Origin: Bacteroidota bacterium
Lineage (GTDB): Bacteria; Bacteroidota; Bacteroidia; Flavobacteriales; Flavobacteriaceae
DNA: 45,595 nucleotides
NCBI GenBank assembly: GCA_027619415.1
Contig: JAQCFO010000003.1
Span: forward strand, 1-45,595
Direction: 5' to 3'
Part shown: positions 19,501-27,705 of the stretch, in pieces
Layout of the letters: each line of letters begins with the position of its first letter
How positions within the stretch are numbered: position 1 is the stretch's first letter
Program-made: the position numbers and the translations under genes
The notes under the pieces: generated by a model
Database searches by the model: none
What the model was told of the DNA's origin: nothing
Seen by the model: the letters and a program-made list of their open reading frames with translations, nothing else

Positions 19501-19820
19501 GACCAGGATCCATTATCTAAAATTCCTGAATTTTCTGTTTTATCTATGAATTTAAAATCTCCCGAATTTTTATAGATTTTATCAGCAACTAGATTTCCTC
19601 CAAAGTAAATATCCTGTAACCCGTCATTGTCAAAATCAGCTATTCCAACTCCAGATCCTCCGTAGTAATTTGCATAAAGTAAAATATTATGCTCCTTTTT
19701 GTCTTCAATAACATTATTAAACTCAACTCCTGTTTGATTTGAATTTAATAATTCAAAAACTGTTTCTTGACAAAAGGAATAATTAAATAATAAAAGGAAT
19801 ATCACAAGCAATGCTTTCAT
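16539..19820 (-). CDS. FG-GAP/VCBS repeat protein with ASPIC/UnbV domain
   Basis: A secreted 1093-aa protein with a signal peptide (about 1-17). It carries many calcium-loop repeats of the form D-x-D-x-D-G-x-x-D (for example DFDNDGLQDIYFGG, DINNDGLVDVYIS, DIDNDGDNDLYVV), arranged as two propeller-like halves. Between them lies an ASPIC/UnbV-type segment (about 515-600, including SSNVRGIYSTSENMIHFGL and ITWPNSLQTKL). Such proteins (CRTAC1-like) often follow SusCD genes in marine Bacteroidota; they probably act at the cell surface, but their function is unknown. It starts 69 bases after susD, beyond a strong hairpin, and heads the phosphatase-FAD-GNAT run. Confidence 0.9.
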   Translation of the reverse strand: MKALLVIFLLLFNYSFCQETVFELLNSNQTGVEFNNVIEDKKEHNILLYANYYGGSGVGIADFDNDGLQDIYFGGNLVADKIYKNSGDFKFIDKTENSGILDNGSWSSGITIADINNDGLVDVYISKELYDDKPELRRNKLYINKGNFIFVESAEEWGVDVSARTRHAVFFDYNNDGYLDLYLLNQPPNPGSYSKFFGSDLTLPEYSLQLFKNTGNNSFIDVTKEAGLNRTGFPNSVVASDLNQDGYVDLYVANDFDAPDFLYYNNGDGTFSYETESSLKHTSFYSMGVDSADINNDGELDVMVVDMTAEDNFRLKSNMSGMNPSSFWKVVQNGGHFQYMFNTLQINNGDKTFSDVAQYTKTSTTDWSWANLIADFDNDGLKDIYVTNGLLRDIRNTDADKKLGEFILKIADDYVKKKKTFDYNLWDILPLDKALELVPSVKIKNYLYKNYGNLDFKNETKSWGLDQPSFSNGASYADLDNDGDLDLVVNNVNEKAFIYKNNSKNNFLRLELINENNKPVFGSKVSLYNGKEIQLSESSNVRGIYSTSENMIHFGLSDHKKVDSLIITWPNSLQTKLYNVKTNQVLKINSINSKRFNSNSNSKKLFFEEVPTKINYTHIENSFDDFEKQVLLPHKLSQLGPALAVGDVNGDDLDDVYIGSASGKVSKLLIQNKQGELIESDNNTWNPHKVLEDIDAIFIDIDNDGDNDLYVVSGGNEFSPNSSTYLDRIYINDGKGNFEFKRNLLPDVYESGSVVRPYDFDIDGDLDLFIGSRMIPWNYPEPATSYLLVNNNGTYVKYNDINNSLSELGLVTDAVWSDYDNDGDKDLFVVGEWMPLTLIKNYNGILKKEKLNDSCDDRRGWWYSIESADFNNDGQEDLVLGNLGKNYKYQANPEEPFEVFYDDFDDNGSKDIVLAYYNYGIQFPLRGFSCSSQQVPELKSKIQKYDLFASLDVKNVYGEVNLDNALRLYANSFKSVVLINNNSNFESIDLPYQAQLSSINDIIVEDYNNDGKSDLLIAGNLFTSEVETPRNDASNGLMLIGNGDGTFIANSRTKTGFFAPSDVKKLHRIKLKNEEGVIVGNNNDLMQYFKRIE

Positions 19821-19832
19821 AAAATAAAAGTA

Positions 19833-19864
19833 AAAAAAAAGAGGGAAATTAATCCCTCTTTTTT
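19833..19864 (-). terminator. Strong hairpin terminator after susD
   Basis: A near-perfect inverted repeat: AAAAAAGAGGGA (19835-19846), loop of six, TCCCTCTTTTT. It has T/A runs on both sides, so it could work in either direction. On the minus strand it lies just after the susD stop and before the FG-GAP gene. It may end or attenuate the susCD transcript, making downstream expression lower than susCD. Confidence 0.75.
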
Positions 19865-19889
19865 AATTTATAAAAATAAATGCTAATTT

Positions 19890-21362
19890 TTATTTATCCC
19901 ACCAAACTCTTGTGGTAAAATTGTTTTCACCTTGTCTAGCATTTGCTGCATCATAATTTTCTTTATTTGTAGAACCTTCGCCAGTTGGGTAAATTAACCT
20001 TCTTGGAATAGTTCCTCCAGTAACATTTCCTGGATCATTAGTCGGAGTTAATACAGGAAATCCTGTTCTTCTCCAGTTAGAAAATGCCTCGTACTCATTT
20101 AATAAAGTAGCTGCCCAGTATTGCTCTCCGATCATTTGAAGACCTTTACTAGCATCGTATGGCTTAGCAGCCAAGTAAGCAGTCACTTCATCATCAGTAA
20201 TAGCCGCTGCATTAGGGTAAATACCGCTTAACATTTGCATAGCAGCTTTTACTCCAGCGTCGTAGTGAGCTTGAGCAGATCCTGTAACAGACCAACCTCT
20301 TTGAGCCATTTCAGCTTTTAAAAGTCTAACCTCTGCATAAGTTTGAAGAACCATAGGAACAGCTCTCCCTGTAATTACGTTTCTATTAGGCTCAGCATAA
20401 ATAGAAGTGTCTGGAACCGTAACTCCAGTACTTCCATTTGGCATACCAATTAGATCAGCAATCGCAGTACTTCCATCAGATCTTCTAGCTGCCAATATTG
20501 GAAGTCTAGGATCGTCTTTTAACCAGTCAACAAAAGTCTTACTCATTCTTGGGTTACTATCCGCATCAAAAACTTCACCATGTCCATTCTTGTTGATTCC
20601 TTCTGGCCCGTCAGTATGAGCAATCATAGCTATATGATCATTAGATGTCATTGTATTAGGTGCTGCTTTTTCAGCCCAAGCTTGTGCAGTAGCTGCATCA
20701 ACTTTAGATAATCTCATTGCAAGTCTTAGCATCATTGAGTTACCCCAAGCTTTCCACTTTGCAGTGTCTCCTTGGAAAACTAAATCAGAAACTCCCAATG
20801 TAGTGGAAGCTCCAATTTGAGCAACCGCTTCTTCTAACTCTTTAAGGAAATCCATATAAATATCCTTTTGAGCATCATATTTAGGCTTTAAGATGCCATT
20901 GATGTATCCTTGACCAGCTTCACTGTAAGGAACATCTCCGTGAAGATCCGTAAGTCTAGAGTAAATAAATACTCTTAAAATACGTGTCATACCCATTTCA
21001 GAACCAGTATTCCCTTCAGCAGTTAATTGAGCTCTAATGTCCTCAATTTCTTTAACCGCAGATGGGTAATAACGATCCCATAAAGAAGTAGCGTATGCAT
21101 CATTTCTGTAATACTTATCTCCTGACCAATATCCAGCTACAGCTGAAAAATGTTGAATCATTACTGATTGATAGATCAAACTGGCTCTCCAGTTTTCGTA
21201 TCTACCACCAGATGTTTGCAACACAACAGATGCAAACTTGTTAGCAACATCAAGTTGCGATGCTTTTGAAGGGTTTACGTTCATTTCCTCGAATCCCTTG
21301 TCAAACTCACAAGAGGAAAGAACTAAACTTAAAGCAAAAAATGTTAATAATATTTTTTTCAT
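19890..21362 (-). CDS. SusD/RagB-family nutrient-binding lipoprotein
   Basis: This surface lipoprotein pairs with the SusC channel as its substrate-binding lid. The signal peptide ends in a lipobox with Cys18 (LSSC), and the mature start CEFDKGFEEMNVNPSKAS is typical of the SusD-like group with Pfam SusD-like_2 architecture. The length is 490 aa. TPR-like helices are suggested by the N-terminal half (for example MGMTRILRVFIYSRLTDLHGDVPYSEA). It lies 12 bases after susC. The ligand cannot be read from sequence. Confidence 0.93.
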   Translation of the reverse strand: MKKILLTFFALSLVLSSCEFDKGFEEMNVNPSKASQLDVANKFASVVLQTSGGRYENWRASLIYQSVMIQHFSAVAGYWSGDKYYRNDAYATSLWDRYYPSAVKEIEDIRAQLTAEGNTGSEMGMTRILRVFIYSRLTDLHGDVPYSEAGQGYINGILKPKYDAQKDIYMDFLKELEEAVAQIGASTTLGVSDLVFQGDTAKWKAWGNSMMLRLAMRLSKVDAATAQAWAEKAAPNTMTSNDHIAMIAHTDGPEGINKNGHGEVFDADSNPRMSKTFVDWLKDDPRLPILAARRSDGSTAIADLIGMPNGSTGVTVPDTSIYAEPNRNVITGRAVPMVLQTYAEVRLLKAEMAQRGWSVTGSAQAHYDAGVKAAMQMLSGIYPNAAAITDDEVTAYLAAKPYDASKGLQMIGEQYWAATLLNEYEAFSNWRRTGFPVLTPTNDPGNVTGGTIPRRLIYPTGEGSTNKENYDAANARQGENNFTTRVWWDK

Positions 21363-21374
21363 AATTATATAAGT

Positions 21375-24300
21375 TTAAAATTTAAGATTTACATTAAGAC
21401 CAATAGTTCTTGGTACAGGAAGAGCAAAATATTCTAAACCAGCTGAATTACCTGCATTATAAGCAGATTCAGGGTCAAGATTATCAACACTGTTACTTAA
21501 GAAGAATAAGTTTCTTCCAATAAGTGATATTGATGCTTTGCTAATAAATGTTCCTTCTAGCTTATCAGATGGAATATTATAACCAATACTTAACGAACGA
21601 AGTCTCATGTAGTCAGCATCCACCACATCTTGTTCAGCAATTGAATACGATCGTCTCCAATAGTCTTCTTGTTGAGCAGCAGGAATAGAAGTAGTAATTT
21701 TACTTCCATCTGCCATAACTCCAGTTGGCACAAAACCAGCTTCACGTCCACCAGCTGGAACTGTTATTTTGTGGTGTCCATTTCTTTTTAAATAAGCATT
21801 GGTACCAGAATAAACCTGACCACCCGACTTACCTTCAAATAAAAGAGAGCCATTAAAATCTTTGTAACGGAAAGAAGTTCCAATTCCAAGTTGAGTCGGA
21901 GCAACACCAAATCCTAATATTTTTCTGTCTCCTATTTTTGGAAGAGGAATACCATTTACCATTTCATGAACTATAGAACCGCTTGCATCTCTAACAAAAG
22001 AAGATCCGTATAAAGCTCCATACTTTTCACCTACGATATGTGTAACTGTAATATTTCTAGATCTTGGCTCATCCATAGAGATATTTCCACCTGCATCGTT
22101 AGTAGCAACTACTTTACTAGTATTATTAGTGTAGTTAATTGAAGCGTTCCAAGCAAAATCTTCTGTTTGAATAAGAGTTCCTTTTATTAACAACTCAATA
22201 CCTTTATTAGATATGTTACCTAGGTTTGCAAGCGCACTTCCGTAACCTGATGTTGCTGAAGCACTAACTCCTACAATATCTCCTAGAGTTTCGTTGTCAT
22301 AATAAGTAGCATCTATAGAAAGCTTGTTGTCAAACAATCTTAAATCCATACCAAATTCTGTTTCATTCTTTTCAAAAGGAGTGATCTCTGAGTTAGGAAT
22401 CGTTCCTCCACTAATATTTCCTAGTGAAGCTCCTAAGTGACCTTGTCCGTAAATCCCGTAAGATAAACTAAGTGCGTATGGGTCACTAGCACCACCCGCT
22501 ACCTGAGAAATCCCTCCTCTTAACTTTAAGAAAGAAATTGTTTCACCAAGATCTAAAGCATCTGAAAGAACAAGTGATAAAGAAGCTGAAGTATATAAAT
22601 CATTATTTGGTGCTACTTTATCTTTCTGAGATAAAGTTGAAAACCAGTCGTTTCTTGCTGTTACAGTCAAGTAAGCCCAGTCATCGAATCCAAGTTCAGC
22701 AGAACCATAAGCAGAATTTATTTGCTTTTCCCAGATACTGTAACCGTGTCCTTGATTCTTAGTGTTTCCTACATTTAGTAAAAATGGAACAATAAAGTCT
22801 GATCCAGAAACGCTGTATGCTTCATATTGTTGATTGTTAGTTCCAATCCCTGCAAAAGCAGTTAAAGAAACATCATCTATTACTTGTAAATTATCTGTAC
22901 CAATAAACATATCTGCATCGTATTGTCTATAAGTTTGTTCCGATTCAGACATAGACCCTTTTGGTTGGAAAGCTGTTCCCCATGGAGTAGAATTCTGTTT
23001 TGAATTAGTATACCTGTCTCCTCCAATACGTCCTCTTAAATATAAAAAGTCCGCGACATCCCATCTAGCATTAATAGCTCCAATGAACCTTTCTTTATCA
23101 GATGAGTTAATGAAGTTATAAGCAGCAAACCAAGGGTTTTGAGAATAACTACTATCACTAATTCTAAATTCAGTCAAGTCAGCATTTCTACCAAGTCCTC
23201 CTTCTCCCATCATGTCCATAACATTAAGCGATGGCGCAAATAAGTTAGCAGAGAAATTTCCATTTCCTGGAGCATCCGACATCTGAGGATTTCCTTCCTG
23301 ACCTTCAATGACATATTTCATGTTAATATCTACAGTAATTTTATCACCATATTTATTTGAATTGTTTATTCCAAAAGAATTTCTATTTAAACTAGAATTT
23401 GGGACAATATCCGTATTCGCCATGTTACTCATAGAAAAACGTGTATTGGAATTTTTGCCAGAAGTTGAAACTGCTACAGTATTAGTATAAGTTTCACCTG
23501 TACGGTAATAAGCCTCTAAAGCACTTGGCTGAAGAGAGTATTTTCTTGAAACACCATCCCATTGTGTGATCATAGATCCGTCCATTCTTGGTCCCCAAGC
23601 CTGGTAATTATCAATATTGTCAGACAATTTAGAAAAGTCTCTACCTTGACCATAAATTTCTTGTGTATCTCTAAGACTTAGGTTAACCATGTCGAACTGC
23701 GTAGTACTATTGAATTCTACACCAACTCCTTCAGCCCCTGCTCCAGTTTTAGTGTTAATAATAATAACACCATTAGAAGCTCTAGATCCATAAAGTGCTG
23801 CAGCAGCTCCACCTTTAAGTACAGTCACTGATTCAATTTCATCAGGGTTTATACTAGAAATACCATCTCCGTAATCAGCACCACCCCACATACCTGCAGA
23901 ACCTAAATTACTGTTATTAATAGTAATTCCATCAATAACGTATAACGGTTGGTTGTCTCCAGTTAATGAACTCGAACCACGAATAACAACTCTACTTGAT
24001 CCCTTAGCACCCATTGCAGATCCAGTTACCATAACTCCGGCAACTTTACCTTGAAGGGCATTAATAGCATTTGAAGTTTTGTTAGAACTTAGTTCAGAAC
24101 CATCAACTTGTGTGATAGAATAACCTACTGCCTTAACGTTTCTTTTAACGCCAAGTGCAGTAACAACTACCTCAGCCAATGCATTGTCAGGAGATAATGA
24201 AACGTTAAGCGTTACAGAACTAGCAACTAGTGATTGAGAAGTATACCCCACAAAACTAAAAACAAGGACATCCCCGCTTGAAGCATTGATTAAATAGTTA

Positions 24301-24476
24301 CCGTCAAAATCAGTTGAAACTCCGTTTTGAGTTCCTTGAACTAAAACAGTTGCACCAGGTAATGGAACACCATTTTCATCTGTTACTGTACCACTAATCG
24401 ATTGAGCTTGCACGGTAAAACCGAAAGCAACCATCAATAAAAAAGAAGACAGAATTCTTAAGAATTTTGTTTTCAT
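21375..24476 (-). CDS. SusC/RagA-family TonB-linked outer membrane transporter
   Basis: This is a 1033-aa TonB-dependent outer-membrane importer. After the signal peptide (about 1-24) comes a carboxypeptidase-D-like domain (ISGTVTDENGVPLPGATV, about 27-44). The plug domain contains NALQGKVAGVMVTGSAMGAKGSSRVVIRG and PLYVIDGI, and the rest is a long beta-barrel ending in the terminal motif GLNVNLKF. It is the partner of the adjacent susD. There is no N-terminal STN domain, so transport is not obviously coupled to an anti-sigma factor. No convincing -7 box was found in the 184-base upstream gap. Confidence 0.95.
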   Translation of the reverse strand: MKTKFLRILSSFLLMVAFGFTVQAQSISGTVTDENGVPLPGATVLVQGTQNGVSTDFDGNYLINASSGDVLVFSFVGYTSQSLVASSVTLNVSLSPDNALAEVVVTALGVKRNVKAVGYSITQVDGSELSSNKTSNAINALQGKVAGVMVTGSAMGAKGSSRVVIRGSSSLTGDNQPLYVIDGITINNSNLGSAGMWGGADYGDGISSINPDEIESVTVLKGGAAAALYGSRASNGVIIINTKTGAGAEGVGVEFNSTTQFDMVNLSLRDTQEIYGQGRDFSKLSDNIDNYQAWGPRMDGSMITQWDGVSRKYSLQPSALEAYYRTGETYTNTVAVSTSGKNSNTRFSMSNMANTDIVPNSSLNRNSFGINNSNKYGDKITVDINMKYVIEGQEGNPQMSDAPGNGNFSANLFAPSLNVMDMMGEGGLGRNADLTEFRISDSSYSQNPWFAAYNFINSSDKERFIGAINARWDVADFLYLRGRIGGDRYTNSKQNSTPWGTAFQPKGSMSESEQTYRQYDADMFIGTDNLQVIDDVSLTAFAGIGTNNQQYEAYSVSGSDFIVPFLLNVGNTKNQGHGYSIWEKQINSAYGSAELGFDDWAYLTVTARNDWFSTLSQKDKVAPNNDLYTSASLSLVLSDALDLGETISFLKLRGGISQVAGGASDPYALSLSYGIYGQGHLGASLGNISGGTIPNSEITPFEKNETEFGMDLRLFDNKLSIDATYYDNETLGDIVGVSASATSGYGSALANLGNISNKGIELLIKGTLIQTEDFAWNASINYTNNTSKVVATNDAGGNISMDEPRSRNITVTHIVGEKYGALYGSSFVRDASGSIVHEMVNGIPLPKIGDRKILGFGVAPTQLGIGTSFRYKDFNGSLLFEGKSGGQVYSGTNAYLKRNGHHKITVPAGGREAGFVPTGVMADGSKITTSIPAAQQEDYWRRSYSIAEQDVVDADYMRLRSLSIGYNIPSDKLEGTFISKASISLIGRNLFFLSNSVDNLDPESAYNAGNSAGLEYFALPVPRTIGLNVNLKF

Positions 24477-24602
24477 AAATTTTTTGTTTTGTTTAAATCA
24501 GTACTAATCTAATAAAATACTTAACACTTTCTTAACATATCTTCTTTTTTAATTTAAAATTTCGACGAATCTTTTGTTTATTTCGATAAAAAATGATGTA
24601 AA

Positions 24603-24638
24603 AAGGTTTAGAAAAAGTCTTTTTTGTTATAAAACCTT
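24603..24638 (-). terminator. Terminator after the cytochrome-type membrane gene
   Basis: AAGGTTT (24603-24609) pairs with AAACCTT (24632-24638), with an inner A-run/T-run stem. On the minus strand it follows the stop of the 24661-26694 gene by 22 bases and ends in TTTTT. It separates the sulfatase-asparaginase-cytochrome transcript from susCD. The rest of the 24477-24660 gap holds the susC leader; I see nothing else there. Confidence 0.6.
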
Positions 24639-24660
24639 CAAAATTGGATGTTTTATATAG

Positions 24661-26694
24661 TTACAAAAGTAATATCTCGTCAACAAATAGCCAGGCATAT
24701 TCTCCTTCTGCAGGATGACCTTCAGGCAACTGTTTGTTGCTTTTTACAACAAGTTTAAGTTTACTTGATTTGTTTGTTATTGGAACTTTATAAAATTTAG
24801 TTAAGTTAGGAGCATCCAATTTTGATGCAATAAAATTTTTAGAGTAAATTAATTTTTCTTTTTTTTGGCTTATGTCATAAAGCTCTACGCTTTCAGGAAA
24901 CATAATATAATCTCCAATAGATTCCAATGCATGAATGCCAATGGCAGAGTATAGTTTGTCCTTTAAGTCTATTTCAACAATCAAGTCGCCAGAATTTCGC
25001 TCATTAACGCCAATTACGTAATCTTGAGATCGAATAAACCCATTCCAGTCTCCTTCTCTAAAGTTTATATCTCCAACAACCCCGTCAAACAATTTCTTTG
25101 GGTTTTTATATCTATTATCAGGTGAAGTTTTTAAAATATAGTTTTCTAATATTCCTTCGACTTTAACAAAATCTACAGAACTTATTTTACTATCCAACCA
25201 CCCTTTTTTAAATGCAATTGCCTTAAGATTTAACGAGCTTGAAATCAAAAAAGGTTTTGTATAAATAACAGATAATGAATCAGGATCCTCTCCGTTAAGA
25301 GTGTATCTTATTGTAGGGTTTCCTAGAGGATTATAGAATTCTATTTTTAAAGAATCTGAAAACATTGTTTGTTCCGAAACTGTTATTGGCTCAGAAAGCG
25401 GAACTCCCTTAGAAAAATCTTTAACACCTAAATAAATAGTAGCAGTATTTTCTTTATTAATTAAGTTTTCATTGATTTTAGTGTTCCATGCATAAATATT
25501 TTTCAATGATTTATTTCCTTCTAAAAAGATTAACCCTTTGTTGGAAATATTGTTGCCGTTAATTATTAGGGTTTCTAAAAGTTTTGGCAAATGTTTTAAA
25601 GATATGTCTATTATAGAAGTATTGTCAACCTTTAAATATTTTAGGTTTTCTAACTTACTCAGTCTAAAAAAAAGCTTATCATCTAAATTTGAATTACTAA
25701 GATCTAATTTAATAAGCTGTGCTTTTATTTTTATAAGTGCACTTAAATGTTTTGATTCCAATTTAGATCCAACAAATTTAGCTTCGAGAAAATTATTTTC
25801 GTTGCTATTTCTCTCTAATCTAAAACCTAACTCAATTAATTTTTTTAAATGATTCAAACTAGGAGGTGAAACGTTTTTTTGTATTGGAGGGAAAAAAGAT
25901 GTTAAACTGTTTTGATTTTCAATTGAAAGATTATTCATAATAGTAACGTTCTCAAAATCTGACCCAGATTCAATCCACAACTTAATAAGTTGAATTTCTA
26001 GATTAGTTAATTGAGTATTTCCTTTAGGAGGCATGTGCATTTCATCTTCAATAGGCAGGTTCGGGTAATTATACAAATGACTAGTAGCACTATTAAAAGC
26101 GTTTAAAATCACGCCTGACTCTCCGCCTTTTATTATGGCATTTTGTGAATCTAAAATTAAACCTCCTTTAGACTTGTTTTGATTGTGACATTTTACACAT
26201 TTATTATCCAAAATGGGTTGAATTACCTGAGAATATAACGCAACACTATCAAGCTTTACGACCTTATAATCCTTATTAAATTCAGGTATTTTTAAGTAAT
26301 CGTTTCCATGAGTAATACTTCCCCCAAAATGACCCGTAATAGAAAGCAAAACAATGGTGAAAACAAATAAAGGAATAAAATATTTTTCATAATTACTTTT
26401 TTTATGAAGCCATAATAAGATCCCAATAAATAAAGCAGTTGAAATTCCTAGCCACATGTGCTTGTCTAAAATAGCTTCTGAATAATCTCCACCAATTGAA
26501 AGAAAATATCCTAAAAAACAAGAAAATAGAGCAAATACAAAAGAAAATAATAAACCAAACCTTATTGGAATTACATACTTGCTTTTAAAGATTTTTTCTA
26601 ATAATGCTAAGCAAAAGGTAAGGTATAAAGCTCCAATAGGTAAATGAATGATTACCGGATGAAATTTCCCTAAATAATTTAAAATTTCAAGCAT
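24661..26694 (-). CDS. DUF2231-like membrane protein with cytochrome c, leucine-rich and CHB_HEX_C-like regions
   Basis: A 677-aa multi-domain membrane protein. Residues 1-125 hold about four helices and resemble DUF2231 (FHPVIIHLPIGALYL at the start). A single-haem c-type segment follows, with Cys166-x-x-Cys169-His170 (CVKCH) and a likely axial Met221 in MHMPPKG, as in planctomycete-type cytochromes. Residues about 280-395 form leucine-rich repeat-like units. About 420-505 resemble the CHB_HEX_C/FN3-associated module (TIRYTLNGEDPDS). A C-terminal discoidin-like beta region ends the protein. The bulk is probably periplasmic. It is 8 bases after the asparaginase gene. The function is unknown; electron transfer or a haem sensor anchored beside glycan binding are guesses. 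Confidence 0.75.
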   Translation of the reverse strand: MLEILNYLGKFHPVIIHLPIGALYLTFCLALLEKIFKSKYVIPIRFGLLFSFVFALFSCFLGYFLSIGGDYSEAILDKHMWLGISTALFIGILLWLHKKSNYEKYFIPLFVFTIVLLSITGHFGGSITHGNDYLKIPEFNKDYKVVKLDSVALYSQVIQPILDNKCVKCHNQNKSKGGLILDSQNAIIKGGESGVILNAFNSATSHLYNYPNLPIEDEMHMPPKGNTQLTNLEIQLIKLWIESGSDFENVTIMNNLSIENQNSLTSFFPPIQKNVSPPSLNHLKKLIELGFRLERNSNENNFLEAKFVGSKLESKHLSALIKIKAQLIKLDLSNSNLDDKLFFRLSKLENLKYLKVDNTSIIDISLKHLPKLLETLIINGNNISNKGLIFLEGNKSLKNIYAWNTKINENLINKENTATIYLGVKDFSKGVPLSEPITVSEQTMFSDSLKIEFYNPLGNPTIRYTLNGEDPDSLSVIYTKPFLISSSLNLKAIAFKKGWLDSKISSVDFVKVEGILENYILKTSPDNRYKNPKKLFDGVVGDINFREGDWNGFIRSQDYVIGVNERNSGDLIVEIDLKDKLYSAIGIHALESIGDYIMFPESVELYDISQKKEKLIYSKNFIASKLDAPNLTKFYKVPITNKSSKLKLVVKSNKQLPEGHPAEGEYAWLFVDEILLL

Positions 26695-26702
26695 TTGAGA
26701 AA

Positions 26703-27683
26703 TTAAATAGCGTGTTTAGCATCTAAAAGTAAGTTTTGTTTTGAAGAGTCGCAAATAGCATAATTAAATCCTTTTCTTAAACTATAACCTGCATATTCTC
26801 CTTTTTTGTTCATTGCAATAAACCCAACTTGTAAATATTCCCACTCAGGTCCTGATTTATGGATTTTAGAAATTCTGTCAACTATTTTTTTACATGCTTC
26901 AAGTGGGGAATGTCCTTGTCTCATTAATTCTACAACCATAGCACTTCCAGAAGTTCTTATGACAGCCTCACCTAAACCAGTAGCTGCTGCAGCGCCTATT
27001 TCATTATCTAAAAACAAGCCCGCTCCTATTATTGGCGAATCGCCTACTCTGCCATGCATTTTCCAAGCCGCTCCACTTGTTGTGCAAGCTCCAAATAAAT
27101 CTCCATTATCGTCTATTAACAGCATGCTAATGGTATCGTGATTTCCTAAATTAATAACTGGCTTGTATTTTGATTTTTTTTTCCAATTAATCCAATCCTG
27201 TTTTGATGCTTCAGTTAAAAGATTTTCTTTTTTAAATCCCTTTGAAATTGCAAAATCAAAAGCTCCTTTTCCAGATAACATTATATGTGGGGTTTCTTCC
27301 ATTACTAATTTCGCAACTGAAATAGGATGTTTTATATTTTGTAAAAAACTTACTGAGCCACAATTATTATTTTTATCCATTATACAAGCATCTAGCGTTA
27401 CTATCCCTTCTCTATCTGGGTACCCGCCATAGCCTACTGATCTTACTTTTGGATCTGCTTCTGGTATTTTAACTCCTGCTTCAACAGCTGATAACCCAGA
27501 TTGGCCTTCCATTAAGTGTTTCCAAGCTTCTTGGTTAGCAGGAACCCCATGATTCCAAGTTGAAATTATTCTTGGATAAGTAGCTTTAGTTTCGCTTTTT
27601 TTTGGAGTTTCACAGTTTAATAACGTCGTGGCTCCTACACCTCCAAGAATAGATTTTTTAATAAAATTTCTTCTGTTATTCAT
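26703..27683 (-). CDS. N4-(beta-N-acetylglucosaminyl)-L-asparaginase
   Basis: Glycosylasparaginase is an N-terminal nucleophile hydrolase that cleaves the bond between GlcNAc and Asn left after N-glycoprotein breakdown. The autoproteolysis site is Asp183-Thr184 in GNHDTISM, with Thr184 the nucleophile. Other family marks are STWNHG (41-46), GGYPDREG, HGRVGDSPIIGAG and GAAAATGLGEAVIRTSG. The N-terminus carries both a twin-arginine-like NNRRNFIKK and a cysteine after a hydrophobic stretch (LLNC24), so it is exported and perhaps lipid-anchored. The length is 326 aa. It lies 22 bases after the sulfatase in one transcript. Confidence 0.93.
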   Translation of the reverse strand: MNNRRNFIKKSILGGVGATTLLNCETPKKSETKATYPRIISTWNHGVPANQEAWKHLMEGQSGLSAVEAGVKIPEADPKVRSVGYGGYPDREGIVTLDACIMDKNNNCGSVSFLQNIKHPISVAKLVMEETPHIMLSGKGAFDFAISKGFKKENLLTEASKQDWINWKKKSKYKPVINLGNHDTISMLLIDDNGDLFGACTTSGAAWKMHGRVGDSPIIGAGLFLDNEIGAAAATGLGEAVIRTSGSAMVVELMRQGHSPLEACKKIVDRISKIHKSGPEWEYLQVGFIAMNKKGEYAGYSLRKGFNYAICDSSKQNLLLDAKHAI

Positions 27684-27705
27684 AAAATAAATGTTTTAAA
27701 TGCTA

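Noticed and set aside
24664-24671. Minus-strand TACTTTTG as a susC promoter
   Set aside because: It matches TAnnTTTG but lies inside the end of the upstream gene, about 190 bases from susC, before a terminator and without a -33 element.
27163-27432. Plus-strand open frames opposite the asparaginase and sulfatase genes
   Set aside because: They are antisense shadows of strongly conserved enzymes, with no domain-like sequence and no promoter motif.
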